A stretch of DNA of 64,000 nucleotides from Bacillus pumilus (lineage in GTDB: Bacteria > Bacillota > Bacilli > Bacillales > Bacillaceae): the NCBI RefSeq assembly GCF_024498355.1, contig NZ_CP101833.1:3143001-3207000 (forward strand). Direction: 5' to 3'. Shown one piece after another: positions 41,456-51,987 of the stretch. The notes under the pieces are model-generated. The model was given only the letters and a program-made list of their open reading frames with translations. It ran no database searches and had not been told where the DNA came from. How positions within the stretch are numbered: the first letter of the stretch is position 1; each line of letters starts with the position of its first letter. The position numbers and the translations under genes were made by a program.

Positions 41456-42439
41456 TTGGCTACAATTAAAGATGTTGCAAAAGCCGCACAAGTGTCTGTT
41501 GCTACTGTTTCACGCGTGCTCAACGATACTGGATATGTCCATACAGATACGAAAATCCGCGTGACACAAGCGATGCAGGAGCTGAACTATTTCCCCAATG
41601 AAGTGGCTAGATCCCTTTTTAACAGAGAATCACGCTTAATCGGTTTGATCTTACCTGATATCACAAACCCCTTCTTCCCTCAGCTGGCTAGAGGCGTTGA
41701 GGATGAGATTCATGCTCATGGTTTTCGGTTATTATTCGGAAACAGTGATGAAGATCGCGAGAAGGAACTGGCTTACTTACAAACCTTTAAACAAAATCAA
41801 GTGGTCGGTGTCATTGCTGTCACCAACGAACCTGAATCGGATATGTACAATGATGATTTACCCGTTGTGTTCTTAGATCGAACTGTGCCAAATGCACCTT
41901 CTGTGTTTGCAGATGCTGCAACTGGCGGGAAAATGGCCGCAATGGAATTGATTAAGCGCGGCAGCCGGCAGATCACACTGCTAAAAGGACCTTCCCATCT
42001 TCAAACAGCGCGGCAGCGATTCAAAGGTGCACTTGATATTCTCACTGAAAAAGGTGTCGACTTTCATGTGATGTCTAACGCTTCTTTTTCCTTTCAAGAA
42101 GCCCGAAAAAGCGCCAAGGCTCTTTTCCAGCTGTACCCTGAAACAGATGGCATCATCGCCAGCAATGATATCGTCGCAACAGCAGTCATACACGAAGCGC
42201 TTCGGATCGGAATAGCCATTCCAGATGAAGTCCAAATCATTGGATTTGATGATATTCCGCAAAGCGAACTGCTCTTCCCTTCCTTATCAACGATCAGGCA
42301 GCCTGCCTATGATATGGGGAAAGAAGCAGCGAAGCTGTTAATCAAGTTCATTCAAAAGCAACCAATAGATCAGCCAGTTATTCAAATGCCCGTCTCTTTT
42401 ATTGAACGAGAGACCACGAGAAAGGTGGATTCACAATGA
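41456..42439 (+). CDS. rbsR: Ribose operon repressor RbsR
   Basis: LacI-family repressor of 327 residues with the helix-turn-helix TIKDVAKAAQVSVATVSRVL at residues 3-22 and a ribose-type effector domain (GLILPDITNPFFPQLARGVED). The start is TTG, chosen because GGGAGG precedes it at the right distance and the next in-frame codons give the canonical LacI N-terminus. It is the first gene of the operon and overlaps rbsK by ATGA. Confidence 0.94.
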   Translation: MATIKDVAKAAQVSVATVSRVLNDTGYVHTDTKIRVTQAMQELNYFPNEVARSLFNRESRLIGLILPDITNPFFPQLARGVEDEIHAHGFRLLFGNSDEDREKELAYLQTFKQNQVVGVIAVTNEPESDMYNDDLPVVFLDRTVPNAPSVFADAATGGKMAAMELIKRGSRQITLLKGPSHLQTARQRFKGALDILTEKGVDFHVMSNASFSFQEARKSAKALFQLYPETDGIIASNDIVATAVIHEALRIGIAIPDEVQIIGFDDIPQSELLFPSLSTIRQPAYDMGKEAAKLLIKFIQKQPIDQPVIQMPVSFIERETTRKVDSQ

Positions 42440-43314
42440 ATCATATTGTTGTAGTAGGAAGCTGTTCAATGGATTTAGTCGTCACATCGGATAAGCGGCC
42501 AAATGCCGGAGAAACGGTTTTAGGCGAATCATTTAAAACCGTCCCAGGCGGAAAAGGAGCAAATCAAGCAGTTGCAAGTGCCAGACTAGGTGCAGATGTA
42601 TACATGGTCGGCCGAGTCGGTGATGACGCTTATGGTCAAGATATCGTAAGCAATTTACAAGCACAAGGTGTCCGTACCACATATATGAAACCGGTTACCG
42701 AAATGGAAAGCGGTACAGCTCATATCATTTTAGCAGAAGGCGATAACAGCATTGTTGTGGTTAAAGGAGCAAATAACGAAGTCACACCTCACTATGTAGA
42801 AAATGCTCTTTCTACGATTGATGATATTGGGATGGTTCTCATTCAGCAGGAAATACCTGAAGAAACGGTCGAAGCTGTCTGCGCCATTTGCAGCGAAAAA
42901 AAGATCCCAGTGATCTTAAATCCCGCACCAGCCCGCAAAGTGTCACAGCAAGTTTTAGAGCAAGCTGCCTATATTACACCGAATGAGCACGAAGCAGCTC
43001 TTATGTTTGATGGTCTCACAATTGAAGAAGCCCTGCGTCAATTCCCTAATAAATTACTGATCACAGAAGGAAAAAATGGGGTTCGATATTTTGACGGATC
43101 GAGAGAAGTTTTAGTCCCAGGCTATCCTGTTAAAGCAGTCGATACAACAGGAGCTGGCGATACATTTAACGGCGCTTTGGCTGTGGCATTAATAGAAGGC
43201 AAATCCCTATACGACGCGCTTGCCTTTGCCAATCTTGCAGCATCTATCTCTGTCACAAAATTCGGCGCACAAGGCGGCATGCCAGCAAGAGAAGAATTGG
43301 AGAGAAAGAAATGA
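42436..43314 (+). CDS. rbsK: Ribokinase
   Basis: Phosphorylates D-ribose to ribose-5-phosphate. It is a PfkB-family kinase of 292 residues: GGKGANQAVASARLGADV (near 36-53), NPAPA, and the catalytic DTTGAGDTFNGALA (near 236-249). It overlaps rbsR and rbsD by ATGA junctions, so the three are translationally coupled. Confidence 0.96.
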   Translation: MNHIVVVGSCSMDLVVTSDKRPNAGETVLGESFKTVPGGKGANQAVASARLGADVYMVGRVGDDAYGQDIVSNLQAQGVRTTYMKPVTEMESGTAHIILAEGDNSIVVVKGANNEVTPHYVENALSTIDDIGMVLIQQEIPEETVEAVCAICSEKKIPVILNPAPARKVSQQVLEQAAYITPNEHEAALMFDGLTIEEALRQFPNKLLITEGKNGVRYFDGSREVLVPGYPVKAVDTTGAGDTFNGALAVALIEGKSLYDALAFANLAASISVTKFGAQGGMPAREELERKK

Positions 43315-43703
43315 AAAAAAACGGCATCTTAAACAGCCATATCGCCAAGGTGCTTGCTGACCTTGGTCATACAGATACAGTCGTCATCGCAGACTGCGGT
43401 CTACCTATTCCAGAAGGCCCAATCAAGATCGACCTTGCGTTATCGATCGGCACACCGTCCTTTCAGGAGGTCACCTCCCTCCTTCTTCAGGAAATGGCCG
43501 TTGAAAAAATCACTGTAGCCAGTGAAATCAAAGAAGCCAATGAGCGAGATCATTTGTTTTTAAAGAGAGCGTTTTCACAACCGTTACATGATGTAAATCA
43601 CGAGACTTTCAAAGATATGACCAAACAGGCAAAAGCAGTCATTCGAACGGGTGAAGCCACCCCATACGCAAACTGCATTCTTCATGCCGGTGTCATCTTT
43701 TAA
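43311..43703 (+). CDS. rbsD: D-ribose pyranase
   Basis: Speeds conversion of the imported beta-pyranose form of ribose to the furanose used by RbsK. It has 130 residues, family length, with HTDTVVIADCGLPIP (the catalytic His region near 20) and the C-terminal RTGEATPYANCILHAGV. It lies between rbsK and rbsA. Confidence 0.95.
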   Translation: MKKNGILNSHIAKVLADLGHTDTVVIADCGLPIPEGPIKIDLALSIGTPSFQEVTSLLLQEMAVEKITVASEIKEANERDHLFLKRAFSQPLHDVNHETFKDMTKQAKAVIRTGEATPYANCILHAGVIF

Positions 43704-43718
43704 AAGGAGGAGCCAGAA

Positions 43719-45200
43719 ATGAACATTGAGATGCATAACATCCATAAGGCCTTTGGAAAAAACACCGTTCTCTCCGGGGTCTCCTTTGACCTCGTCACAG
43801 GTGAAGTCCACGCGCTCATGGGTGAAAACGGGGCTGGAAAATCAACTTTGATGAACCTGCTGACAGGCCTTTATTCATTAGACCAAGGAACGATTCAAAT
43901 CGACGGAAAAGAAACCGCTTTCAAAAATCCGAAGGAAGCTGAGCAGCACGGAATCGCCTTTATTCATCAGGAGCTGAACGTATGGCCTGATATGACCGTA
44001 TTGGAGAATCTATTCATTGGTAAAGAAATCTATACGAAGCTCGGCCTCCTAGACACAAAAAAAATGAAAGCCCTCGCTCAAACGCAGCTGGACCGATTGT
44101 CTGTTAACCTATCACTTGATCAAGATGCAGGCAGCTGTTCTGTTGGCCAAAAACAGATGATCGAGATTGCGAAGGCGTTAATGACCGATGCGAAGGTCAT
44201 CATCATGGATGAGCCTACTGCAGCTTTAACAGACCGTGAGATTGAAAAGCTATTCCAAGTCATTGAATCACTCAAAAAAGAAGGCGTTTCCATCGTCTAT
44301 ATTTCTCACCGTATGGAGGAAATTTTTGCGATCTGTGATCGTATTACGATCATGCGTGATGGGAAAACGGTCGATACGAAAGCCATACCTGAAACGGATT
44401 TCCATGAAGTCGTCAAAAAAATGGTCGGCCGAGAATTAACAGATCGTTACCCTAAGCGTACGCCTTCTAAAGGAGATATTGTCCTAGAAGTAAAACAAGC
44501 AACGAGAAAAGGACGCTTTCAAGATATCAGTTTCTCAGTCAAAGCTGGAGAAATCGTCGGTGTCGCAGGCTTAATGGGCGCTGGCCGAACCGAAATGATG
44601 CGGTCGCTGTTTGGCCTCGATCCTCTTGACAAAGGTGAAATCTGGGTCCACGGGAAAAAGGCTGTCATTAAAAAACCAAGTGATGCCGTCAAGCTCGGCA
44701 TCGGCTTTATCACAGAGGATCGCAAGGATGAAGGGCTCATGCTTGATGCATCCATCCGAGAAAATATCGGTTTGCCAAACTTAGACAGCTTCTCTCCAAA
44801 AGGGCTGATTGATAAAAAAAACGAACAAGATTTTGTCGACCTGCTCATCAAGAGACTGACGATTAAAACGGCTTCCTCTGAAATCTCTGCCCGGAGCCTT
44901 TCTGGTGGAAATCAGCAAAAAGTCGTCATTGCCAAATGGATTGGCATTCAGCCGAAGGTCTTGATTTTAGATGAACCGACAAGAGGTGTTGACGTCGGGG
45001 CAAAACGAGAAATCTATCAGTTAATGAACGAGCTGACCGATCGAGGCGTTGCGATGTTGATGGTCTCCTCTGAGCTCCCAGAGATTCTCGGGATGAGCGA
45101 TCGAGTGCTTGTCATTCATGAAGGAACGATCAACGGAGAATTAGATCAAACAGAAGCGACACAAGAACGAATCATGACACTAGCTACAGGAGGGAAGTAA
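43719..45200 (+). CDS. rbsA: Ribose ABC transporter ATP-binding protein
   Basis: Energises ribose import. It is a duplicated ATPase of the CUT2 type, 493 residues. The first nucleotide-binding domain has [14 protein letters not shown], a degenerate signature [14 protein letters not shown] and Walker [11 protein letters not shown]. The second has [17 protein letters not shown] and [14 protein letters not shown] with [13 protein letters not shown]. An AAAGGAGG precedes the ATG; rbsC begins 1 bp after its stop. Confidence 0.96.
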   Translation: MNIEMHNIHKAFGKNTVLSGVSFDLVTGEVHALMGENGAGKSTLMNLLTGLYSLDQGTIQIDGKETAFKNPKEAEQHGIAFIHQELNVWPDMTVLENLFIGKEIYTKLGLLDTKKMKALAQTQLDRLSVNLSLDQDAGSCSVGQKQMIEIAKALMTDAKVIIMDEPTAALTDREIEKLFQVIESLKKEGVSIVYISHRMEEIFAICDRITIMRDGKTVDTKAIPETDFHEVVKKMVGRELTDRYPKRTPSKGDIVLEVKQATRKGRFQDISFSVKAGEIVGVAGLMGAGRTEMMRSLFGLDPLDKGEIWVHGKKAVIKKPSDAVKLGIGFITEDRKDEGLMLDASIRENIGLPNLDSFSPKGLIDKKNEQDFVDLLIKRLTIKTASSEISARSLSGGNQQKVVIAKWIGIQPKVLILDEPTRGVDVGAKREIYQLMNELTDRGVAMLMVSSELPEILGMSDRVLVIHEGTINGELDQTEATQERIMTLATGGK

Positions 45201-45201
45201 C

Positions 45202-46155
45202 ATGAAACCACTTACTTCAAATGGACGATTTGATTACATCATGCAAAAGCTCGGGCCATTCTTAGGACTCATCATCCTTGTCGCCATTGTTTCTATTTTA
45301 AACCCGGCCTTTTTAGAGCCATTAAACATTTTAAACTTACTGAGACAAATCTCCATTAATGCCCTCATTGCCTTTGGGATGACGTTTGTTATTTTAACTG
45401 GAGGTATTGATTTGTCTGTCGGTGCGATTCTAGCCCTGTCTAGTGCTCTGACCGCAGGCTTTATCGTTTCTGGCATGGACCCGATTCTAGCCATTATCGT
45501 GGGATGTATCATCGGTGCGATCCTTGGGATGGTCAACGGTCTTTTAATCACAAAAGGAAAAATGGCTCCTTTCATTGCCACTCTTGCAACGATGACCATT
45601 TTCAGAGGATTGACGCTTGTTTATACAGACGGAAACCCGATTACAGGGCTTGGCTCTAGCTATGCATTTCAGTTATTCGGGCGCGGATATTTCTTAGGCA
45701 TTCCTGTTCCAGCGATCACGATGCTTCTCACCTTTATTGTGCTTTGGGTGCTGCTTCATAAAACACCTTTCGGCAGAAGAACGTATGCCATCGGTGGGAA
45801 CGAAAAAGCCGCTCTCATCTCAGGAATAAAAGTACCGCGCGTCAAAATCATGATTTATTCATTAGCAGGTTTCATGTCTGCTTTAGCCGGTGCGATTTTA
45901 ACCTCCCGTCTAAACTCTGCTCAGCCAACAGCTGGTATGTCCTATGAGCTTGATGCGATTGCTGCCGTTGTTCTTGGCGGAACAAGTCTATCTGGCGGAA
46001 GAGGAAGAATTGTCGGCACACTGATCGGGGTGCTGATCATCGGTGTCCTGAACAATGGTATGAACTTACTTGGTGTATCATCATTCTATCAATCTGTTGT
46101 GAAAGGGATTGTCATCCTGATTGCAGTCCTACTAGACAGAAAGAAATCTGCTTAA
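45202..46155 (+). CDS. rbsC: Ribose ABC transporter permease
   Basis: Membrane channel of the ribose importer, 317 residues, with eight or more helices and the CUT2 signatures FVILTGGIDLSVGAILALSSAL and VLGGTSLSGGRGRIVGTLIG. It follows rbsA directly and precedes rbsB by 13 bp. Confidence 0.96.
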   Translation: MKPLTSNGRFDYIMQKLGPFLGLIILVAIVSILNPAFLEPLNILNLLRQISINALIAFGMTFVILTGGIDLSVGAILALSSALTAGFIVSGMDPILAIIVGCIIGAILGMVNGLLITKGKMAPFIATLATMTIFRGLTLVYTDGNPITGLGSSYAFQLFGRGYFLGIPVPAITMLLTFIVLWVLLHKTPFGRRTYAIGGNEKAALISGIKVPRVKIMIYSLAGFMSALAGAILTSRLNSAQPTAGMSYELDAIAAVVLGGTSLSGGRGRIVGTLIGVLIIGVLNNGMNLLGVSSFYQSVVKGIVILIAVLLDRKKSA

Positions 46156-46168
46156 GGAGGCAGCTGCT

Positions 46169-47086
46169 ATGAAAAAATATCTCATTCTCATCCTGACTCT
46201 CTCATTGTTCATGCTCTCTGCCTGTTCACTTGAACCGCCAGAGTGGGCCAAGTCATCAAAGGATGGCAAGAAAAAAGACATCAAAATCGGGCTATCCATC
46301 TCGACCTTAAATAACCCATTCTTCGTTTCTCTGAAAAACGGCGTGACAAAAGAAGCGAAAAAGCTTGGCATTGAAGTCGTTATTGCAGATGCACAAAATG
46401 ATTCAGCCAAACAAACGAGTGATGTCGAAGATTTAATTCAGCAAGGGGTCGACGCATTGCTCATCAACCCAGCCGATTCTTCTGCCATATCAACAGCTGT
46501 CGAATCAGCGAATGCTTCAGATATACCTGTCATCACATTAGACCGCTCAGCAGAAAGCGGAAAGGTGGAAGCACTTGTTGCATCAGATAACGTCAAAGGC
46601 GGCGAAATGGCAGCTGACTTTATGATCGACAAGCTCGGCAAAGGAGCGAAGGTCGCTGAATTAGAAGGTGTGCCAGGAGCTTCCGCCACACGTGAGCGCG
46701 GAAAAGGGTTCCATCAAATAGCGGACAAAGATCTAGATGTTACAGCAAAACAAGCCGCTGACTTCGACCGGACAAAAGGATTGAATGTCATGGAAAACCT
46801 GCTTCAAGGAAACCCAGACATCCAAGCGGTCTTTGCACACAATGATGAAATGGCACTTGGCGCTTTAGAGGCCATCCAAAGCTCCGGGAAAGACATTCTC
46901 GTCGTCGGCTTTGACGGAAACGAAGATGCACTAAACTCGATCAAAGCCGGAAAGCTTTCCGCAACGGTCGCACAGCAGCCAGAGCTAATCGGTAAACTGG
47001 CCGTTGACGCTGCAAACGACGTATTAAAAGGGAAGAAAGTACAAAAGAATATCGCCGCTCCGCTAAAACTTGAACAAAAGAAATAA
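46169..47086 (+). CDS. rbsB: Ribose-binding lipoprotein
   Basis: Extracellular receptor of the ribose importer, 305 residues. The signal peptide ends in a lipobox (FMLSAC, Cys near 20). The binding domain shows IGLSISTLNNPFFVSLKNGV, LLINPADSSAI, ITLDRSAE and FDGNEDALNSIKAG, typical of RbsB. It is the last gene of the operon, before a strong bidirectional terminator. Confidence 0.95.
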   Translation: MKKYLILILTLSLFMLSACSLEPPEWAKSSKDGKKKDIKIGLSISTLNNPFFVSLKNGVTKEAKKLGIEVVIADAQNDSAKQTSDVEDLIQQGVDALLINPADSSAISTAVESANASDIPVITLDRSAESGKVEALVASDNVKGGEMAADFMIDKLGKGAKVAELEGVPGASATRERGKGFHQIADKDLDVTAKQAADFDRTKGLNVMENLLQGNPDIQAVFAHNDEMALGALEAIQSSGKDILVVGFDGNEDALNSIKAGKLSATVAQQPELIGKLAVDAANDVLKGKKVQKNIAAPLKLEQKK

Positions 47087-47089
47087 ACA

Positions 47090-47116
47090 AAACCCCCGAC
47101 AGCCTCGGGGGTTTTT
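47090..47116. terminator. Bidirectional terminator between rbsB and ywrF
   Basis: AACCCCCGA and TCGGGGGTT arms with flanking A and T runs. Confidence 0.88.
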
Positions 47117-47120
47117 CACA

Positions 47121-47738
47121 TTATTCTGGTCTTTTGAGCACAAATGACGTGCCTAAATGAGCGTAATCATTTCCTGCTAAACGTGCGACTGGCTTTAATT
47201 CATTAGTAGAAATATATCCTTTTTCCGCATCATAGACAGCCTCATCTAAATGCGCACATACAACCCGGCCAATGATATGATCGACCGTGATCTCTCCTTC
47301 ATCATTTTGAAAGGTCAGATGCTGCTCTAACTGACATTCAAAGCGAATGCGTGCTTCCTTGATGCCAGGAACTGAAACAACACTGCTCTTTACTTGATGA
47401 AGACGGGTTCGATCCAGCTCACTCTCTTCCTGCGGCAAAGTAGCAGCCGTTTCATTAATATCCTGTATGATGTCTTCATCACTGACATGAACAACAAACT
47501 CTTTCCTATCTATGATATGCTGCGCCGTATCTTTCATCTCTCCTTGACGTCGTCCGATGGAAACAGCGATGAGCGGCGGGTGTCCACTGATGACATTAAA
47601 GAAACTAAACGGTGCGGCATTTACGACATTTTCTTTAGACAGACTTGTAATAAACGCAATCGGTCTTGGAACAATGGAGCCAGATAATAATTTATATGCT
47701 TCTTTTCGTGACAGCTGATCCATTTGGAATGTAATCAC
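47121..47738 (-). CDS. ywrF: Flavin reductase-like FMN-binding protein YwrF
   Basis: Cytosolic flavoprotein of the flavin reductase (FMN-binding split barrel) family, 205 residues when started at GTG 47738, the length I recall for B. subtilis YwrF. The GTG has GGAGG ten bases upstream; an ATG at 47774 precedes that site and is rejected. Motifs are LLSGSIVPRPIAFITS (near 18-33) and NAAPFSFFNVISGHPPLIAVSI. The substrate is unknown. It lies next to alsR on the same strand. Confidence 0.85.
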   Translation of the reverse strand: MITFQMDQLSRKEAYKLLSGSIVPRPIAFITSLSKENVVNAAPFSFFNVISGHPPLIAVSIGRRQGEMKDTAQHIIDRKEFVVHVSDEDIIQDINETAATLPQEESELDRTRLHQVKSSVVSVPGIKEARIRFECQLEQHLTFQNDEGEITVDHIIGRVVCAHLDEAVYDAEKGYISTNELKPVARLAGNDYAHLGTSFVLKRPE

Positions 47739-47797
47739 TTCAGGCACGCCTCCTCTTTTATGTAACGACATCATACCATATCTACTTCTTTATGCCC

Positions 47798-48685
47798 TTA
47801 CTCCGGCTCAGCACGATGGAGAATATGATGAACAAGATGAAATAAAGCAGGATTATGATTTTCTCGTCTATAGGAAATAGTCCATTCGGCCAGAAGCTGT
47901 TCATCTTCAATCGACCGATACACAACATCTAGGTTAAATAAACGCCGTGCCGATGTTGGAATGACTGCAATGCCGATACCTGCTGTGACAAGTCCAATGA
48001 CCATTTGATATTCCGCCGCTTCCTGCACGATATTCGGAGAAAAACCGTACTTTTCACATAGCAGGACAAAGTGCTGATAAAGGGACGGCCACGATTCCTT
48101 TGATAAAGAAATAATCGGTTCTTCACGGATATCTTCGATCGTGACCGCCTCTTTTTTCGCCAGTGGATGATTTTTCGGAATTGCAAAAATACATTCACTT
48201 TGTTTCATTAAACGACTGACCAGTTCTTCATGCGGTGATGTGGGATGTAAAAAGCCAATATCAATCTCCCCATTCAAAAGCGCCCGCAGCTGCTGCGAGA
48301 CAGAAAGCTGCTTCAGTTCAATACTGACTGAGGGATACAGCTCTCTGAATTCACGGACAACGGGCGGGAGAATATCATACGTCGCTGTTCCAACAAACCC
48401 TATGATGATTTTCCCAAGCTCCCCTCTTGCTGTATGCCGGGCATGATCAACAGCTTTATCAAGCTGTTGCAGCACCCCCCGCACCTCATGTAAAAAGACC
48501 TTCCCAGCAGATGTTAACTCCACCACTCGTTTAGACCGGTGAAACAAAGGAAACCCCAATTCTTCTTCAAACTGCTTAATTTGCTGACTAAGTGGAGGCT
48601 GTGTCATATTCAACCGTGCGGCCGCTCTGCCGAAATGCAGCTCCTCCGCTACTGTGACAAAATACTGCAAATGTCTCAGTTCCAT
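47798..48685 (-). CDS. alsR: LysR-family regulator of acetoin synthesis AlsR
   Basis: Activator of alsSD in response to acetate and low pH in B. subtilis. It has 295 residues from ATG 48685 (GGAG seven bases upstream): an N-terminal LysR helix-turn-helix (ELRHLQYFVTVAEELHFGRAAARLNM, positions 2-27) followed by a binding-protein-like effector domain with GFVGTATYDILPPVVREF. It is divergent from alsS across a 150-bp AT-rich gap, the usual LysR arrangement. Confidence 0.93.
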   Translation of the reverse strand: MELRHLQYFVTVAEELHFGRAAARLNMTQPPLSQQIKQFEEELGFPLFHRSKRVVELTSAGKVFLHEVRGVLQQLDKAVDHARHTARGELGKIIIGFVGTATYDILPPVVREFRELYPSVSIELKQLSVSQQLRALLNGEIDIGFLHPTSPHEELVSRLMKQSECIFAIPKNHPLAKKEAVTIEDIREEPIISLSKESWPSLYQHFVLLCEKYGFSPNIVQEAAEYQMVIGLVTAGIGIAVIPTSARRLFNLDVVYRSIEDEQLLAEWTISYRRENHNPALFHLVHHILHRAEPE

Positions 48686-48835
48686 TCTTTCACTCCTCGC
48701 ACACTTATTCGTAAAACATATCAAAACCACGTTAAACATATATTGGAAATTTTATTTTGTGAAATGTATAGTAAATCATATCACGAAAATATATTTTCAT
48801 AAAAAATTTTACTTGCCGAAAGGAGTGCGGGGTAT
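48686..48835. promoter_or_regulatory. alsR-alsS divergent regulatory region
   Basis: AT-rich 150-bp gap with several overlapping ATA/TAT dyads of LysR type (T-N11-A), for example around TATATTGG and CGAAAATATATTTTCAT. Likely AlsR sites; exact boundaries are not clear. Confidence 0.45.
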
Positions 48836-50536
48836 ATGAATTCTCAAGCACAACCCCTAACAAAACGAGGAGCAGAGTTGATTGTCGATACGTTGATTGC
48901 TCAAGGTGTGACCCATGTTTTTGCGATTCCAGGTGCAAAAATTGACGCGGTATTCGATGTATTGAAAGACAGAGGTCCAGAACTTGTTCTATGCAGACAC
49001 GAACAAAATGCGGCCTTTATGGCAGCTGCTGTCGGTCGTTTAACTGGCAAGCCAGGCGTTTGTCTCGTCACATCAGGTCCTGGTGCATCTAATTTAGCAA
49101 CAGGTCTATTAACAGCAAATACTGAAGGTGACCCTGTTGTCGCAATCGCTGGAAACGTCATTCGTGCGGATCGGCTGAAACGAACACATCAATCACTCGA
49201 CAATGCGTCATTATTCAAACCAGTGACAAAATATAGCGTTGAAGTACAAGACGTAAGCAATATACCAGAAGCATTAACTAATGCTTTTCGCGCGGCACAA
49301 AGAGGTCAAGCTGGAGCAGCATTTATCAGCTTTCCACAAGATGTCGTGACAGAACACACCACACAAACATCAGTGTCTGCTCACCCTTCTCCAGAACTAG
49401 GTCCTGCACCGGATGCTCTCATCAGTTCGGCCATCGCCAAAATTCAAAATGCACACTTACCTGTGGCAATTGTGGGAATGAAAGCTAGTCGTCCAGCTGC
49501 TGCAAACGCCACAAGAAAATTATTAAAAACACTTGGTATACCATTTGTCGAAACGTACCAGGGAGCCGGCGTTCTCTCAAGAGAGCTCGAGTCTCAATAT
49601 GTGGGTAGAATCGGCTTATTCCGTAATCAGCCGGGAGATCTTCTCATTGAGCAAGCAGATGTCATTTTGACCATCGGCTTTGACCCGATCGAATATGATC
49701 CGAAGCATTGGAATATCAAGCCGCAGCAGCGCCAGATCGTCCATGTTGATGATATGCAGGCGGATATTGACCATTTTTATGAACCAACGCTTGAGCTTGT
49801 TGGCAATATATCTGAAACCATCCAACACCTAGCACACGACAGTGTTCCACTTTCACTATGCAAAGAGAAAGTAGAGCTAGTCACTGATTTACAGGACCTA
49901 TTAAACGATATCGAAAAAGCACCAGAAAGAGAAAGTCATCTGTCTCACCCGCTCGATGTCATTCATACATTGAGACGCCTGATTCCTGATGACACGAAGG
50001 TCACATGTGATATCGGATCTCACGCGATTTGGATGTCCCGTCACTTCCGCGTCTATGAACCGAACACATTCCTAGTAAGTAACGGAATGCAAACACTCGG
50101 CGTGGCATTACCATGGGCAATTGCTGCCTCTATTTTGAATCCAGATGAGAAAATTATTTCTATCTCAGGCGATGGTGGTTTTCTCTTCTCTGCAATGGAG
50201 TTAGAAACAGCCGTCCGCATGAAAACAAACCTCGTTCATCTCGTTTGGAATGACAGCACATATGATATGGTGGCGTTCCAGCAGGAAATGAAATATGACC
50301 GCACGTCCTGCGTTGAATTCGGACAGATCGACTTAGTGAAATATGCGGAAAGCTTTGGAGCAACTGGGTTACGTGTAAACTCACCTGAAGAGCTTTCAAC
50401 CGTCCTTCAAAAGGGTATAAACATAAAAGGACCTGTCATTATTGATATTCCGATTGACTATCAAGACAACCCAGACCTCGCCAGTCAAAAATGGCCAGAA
50501 GTCTTTCGCGAAACACACACATTGAACGTCAGATAA
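48836..50536 (+). CDS. alsS: Catabolic acetolactate synthase
   Basis: Thiamine-diphosphate enzyme that condenses two pyruvates to acetolactate for acetoin overflow. It has 566 residues. The cofactor-activating Glu56 lies in [13 protein letters not shown]. The TPP/Mg motif is [17 protein letters not shown] (near 443) with a downstream [13 protein letters not shown]. No FAD-dependent regulatory subunit is adjacent, as expected for the catabolic type. It starts 8 bases after AAGGAG and is followed 35 bp later by alsD. Confidence 0.96.
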   Translation: MNSQAQPLTKRGAELIVDTLIAQGVTHVFAIPGAKIDAVFDVLKDRGPELVLCRHEQNAAFMAAAVGRLTGKPGVCLVTSGPGASNLATGLLTANTEGDPVVAIAGNVIRADRLKRTHQSLDNASLFKPVTKYSVEVQDVSNIPEALTNAFRAAQRGQAGAAFISFPQDVVTEHTTQTSVSAHPSPELGPAPDALISSAIAKIQNAHLPVAIVGMKASRPAAANATRKLLKTLGIPFVETYQGAGVLSRELESQYVGRIGLFRNQPGDLLIEQADVILTIGFDPIEYDPKHWNIKPQQRQIVHVDDMQADIDHFYEPTLELVGNISETIQHLAHDSVPLSLCKEKVELVTDLQDLLNDIEKAPERESHLSHPLDVIHTLRRLIPDDTKVTCDIGSHAIWMSRHFRVYEPNTFLVSNGMQTLGVALPWAIAASILNPDEKIISISGDGGFLFSAMELETAVRMKTNLVHLVWNDSTYDMVAFQQEMKYDRTSCVEFGQIDLVKYAESFGATGLRVNSPEELSTVLQKGINIKGPVIIDIPIDYQDNPDLASQKWPEVFRETHTLNVR

Positions 50537-50571
50537 GATTTCTATACATTACATCAAAGGAGTGAGCGGAT

Positions 50572-51342
50572 ATGGGTATGATGCACCCAATGAATCAACA
50601 CAGCGACACAAGACAGCATGACAAACAGCAAGAGGTCTATCAAGTATCGACGATGACCTCCCTGCTGGAAGCCGTATACGATGGAGATTTCTCCCTCGCG
50701 CATATTCCTGAACACGGTGATTTCGGCATTGGTACATTCAATCAATTAGATGGAGAGCTGATCGGCTTTGACGGCGCATTTTATCGACTGCGCTCGGATG
50801 GAACAGCGACACCGGTAACAGATCAAGATTATTCACCATTCTGCTCTCTAGCATTCTTTGAAACGGATATCGTTCATCGAATTGATGCACCAATGACTTC
50901 TAAAGAGCTAGAAGAAGAAATTGACCGCATTTTACCAAGTAAAAATGTTTTTTATGCGATCCGCATTGATGGATCATTCAAAAAGGTTCAAACCCGAACG
51001 GTCGAAAAACAGGAAAAACCTTACGTTCCAATGGTGGAAGCAGTTAAGTCACAGCCTATTTTCGATTTTGAGGATATTCATGGAACGATCGCAGGGTTCC
51101 GTACACCGCAGTACGCACATGGTATTGCGGTGAGTGGATATCACCTTCACTTTATTGATGATGATCGGCGTGTCGGCGGGCACGTATTTGATTACACCGT
51201 TGATCAAGTCACCATCCGAATCTCTCAAAAACGTCATATGAATTTACACCTGCCAAATACGCAGGATTTCTTCCAAGCTGACCTTGATCGAGCTGACCTT
51301 GCACAGCAAATAGCCAGTGCGGAAAGCAGCCCAGATAAATAA
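50572..51342 (+). CDS. alsD: Alpha-acetolactate decarboxylase
   Basis: Zinc enzyme converting acetolactate to acetoin, 256 residues. It has YQVSTMTSLLEAVYDG at the N-terminus, the HGDFGIGTFNQLDGEL segment and the metal-binding SGYHLHFIDDDRRVGGHVFDY (near 188-208). Operon with alsS; AAAGGAG precedes the ATG and a terminator follows. Confidence 0.96.
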   Translation: MGMMHPMNQHSDTRQHDKQQEVYQVSTMTSLLEAVYDGDFSLAHIPEHGDFGIGTFNQLDGELIGFDGAFYRLRSDGTATPVTDQDYSPFCSLAFFETDIVHRIDAPMTSKELEEEIDRILPSKNVFYAIRIDGSFKKVQTRTVEKQEKPYVPMVEAVKSQPIFDFEDIHGTIAGFRTPQYAHGIAVSGYHLHFIDDDRRVGGHVFDYTVDQVTIRISQKRHMNLHLPNTQDFFQADLDRADLAQQIASAESSPDK

Positions 51343-51349
51343 GATGAAG

Positions 51350-51377
51350 ACACCCCGGTGATACCGGGGTGTTTTTT
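51350..51377 (+). terminator. Terminator of alsSD
   Basis: CACCCCGGT and ACCGGGGTG arms followed by TTTTTT. Confidence 0.88.
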
Positions 51378-51494
51378 ATACACATCGATTGTTTATCAAA
51401 CATAACGATTTCATTTCGTTTGTAAATTGAAATTCAATCATTCTATTCGTAATAAAATATGATAGAATATCAACAGAAGAAAGGTGGTCATACG

Positions 51495-51971
51495 GTGTCA
51501 AACGATTATAGCATTCCAAACTTAACATTAGATGAAAGAGATAAACAAATTTTATCCCTATTACACGAGGACGGGCGTATGTCCTATACAGATCTCGGGA
51601 AACAAGTCGGTCTTTCACGTGTTGCCGTGCAAGTCCGAATTCAGCAGCTCATTGAAGCAGGTGTCATTGAACGATTTACCGCTGTGATTAACCCCGCGAA
51701 GATCGGCATTCATGTTTCTGTCTTCTTTAATGTAGAGGTTGAGCCGAAATTTTTAGAAATGGTAGCCCTTCAGCTTGAGCAGGAAACAGCTGTCACAAGC
51801 CTTTACCATATGACAGGACCAAGCAAGCTGCATATGCATGGCATTTTTCAAAATGAACAGGAAATGGAGACATTCCTCACAAAGAAGCTATATCCGCTTG
51901 AAGGCGTCGTCAGTGTCGACTGCCAGATGCTCATTAAACGATACAAAAGCCGAATGGGCATGAAATTGTAG
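51495..51971 (+). CDS. ywrC: Lrp/AsnC-family regulator YwrC
   Basis: Lrp-type transcription factor of 158 residues. The N-terminal helix-turn-helix is [24 protein letters not shown] (near 28-51), followed by an RAM domain. The start is GTG 51495, seven bases from AAGGTGG; an ATG at 51459 precedes this site and is rejected. It lies directly upstream of ywrB-ywrA, which in B. subtilis encode chromate-transporter subunits that it represses. Confidence 0.88.
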   Translation: MSNDYSIPNLTLDERDKQILSLLHEDGRMSYTDLGKQVGLSRVAVQVRIQQLIEAGVIERFTAVINPAKIGIHVSVFFNVEVEPKFLEMVALQLEQETAVTSLYHMTGPSKLHMHGIFQNEQEMETFLTKKLYPLEGVVSVDCQMLIKRYKSRMGMKL

Positions 51972-51987
51972 ACAGGAGTTGAACCAT

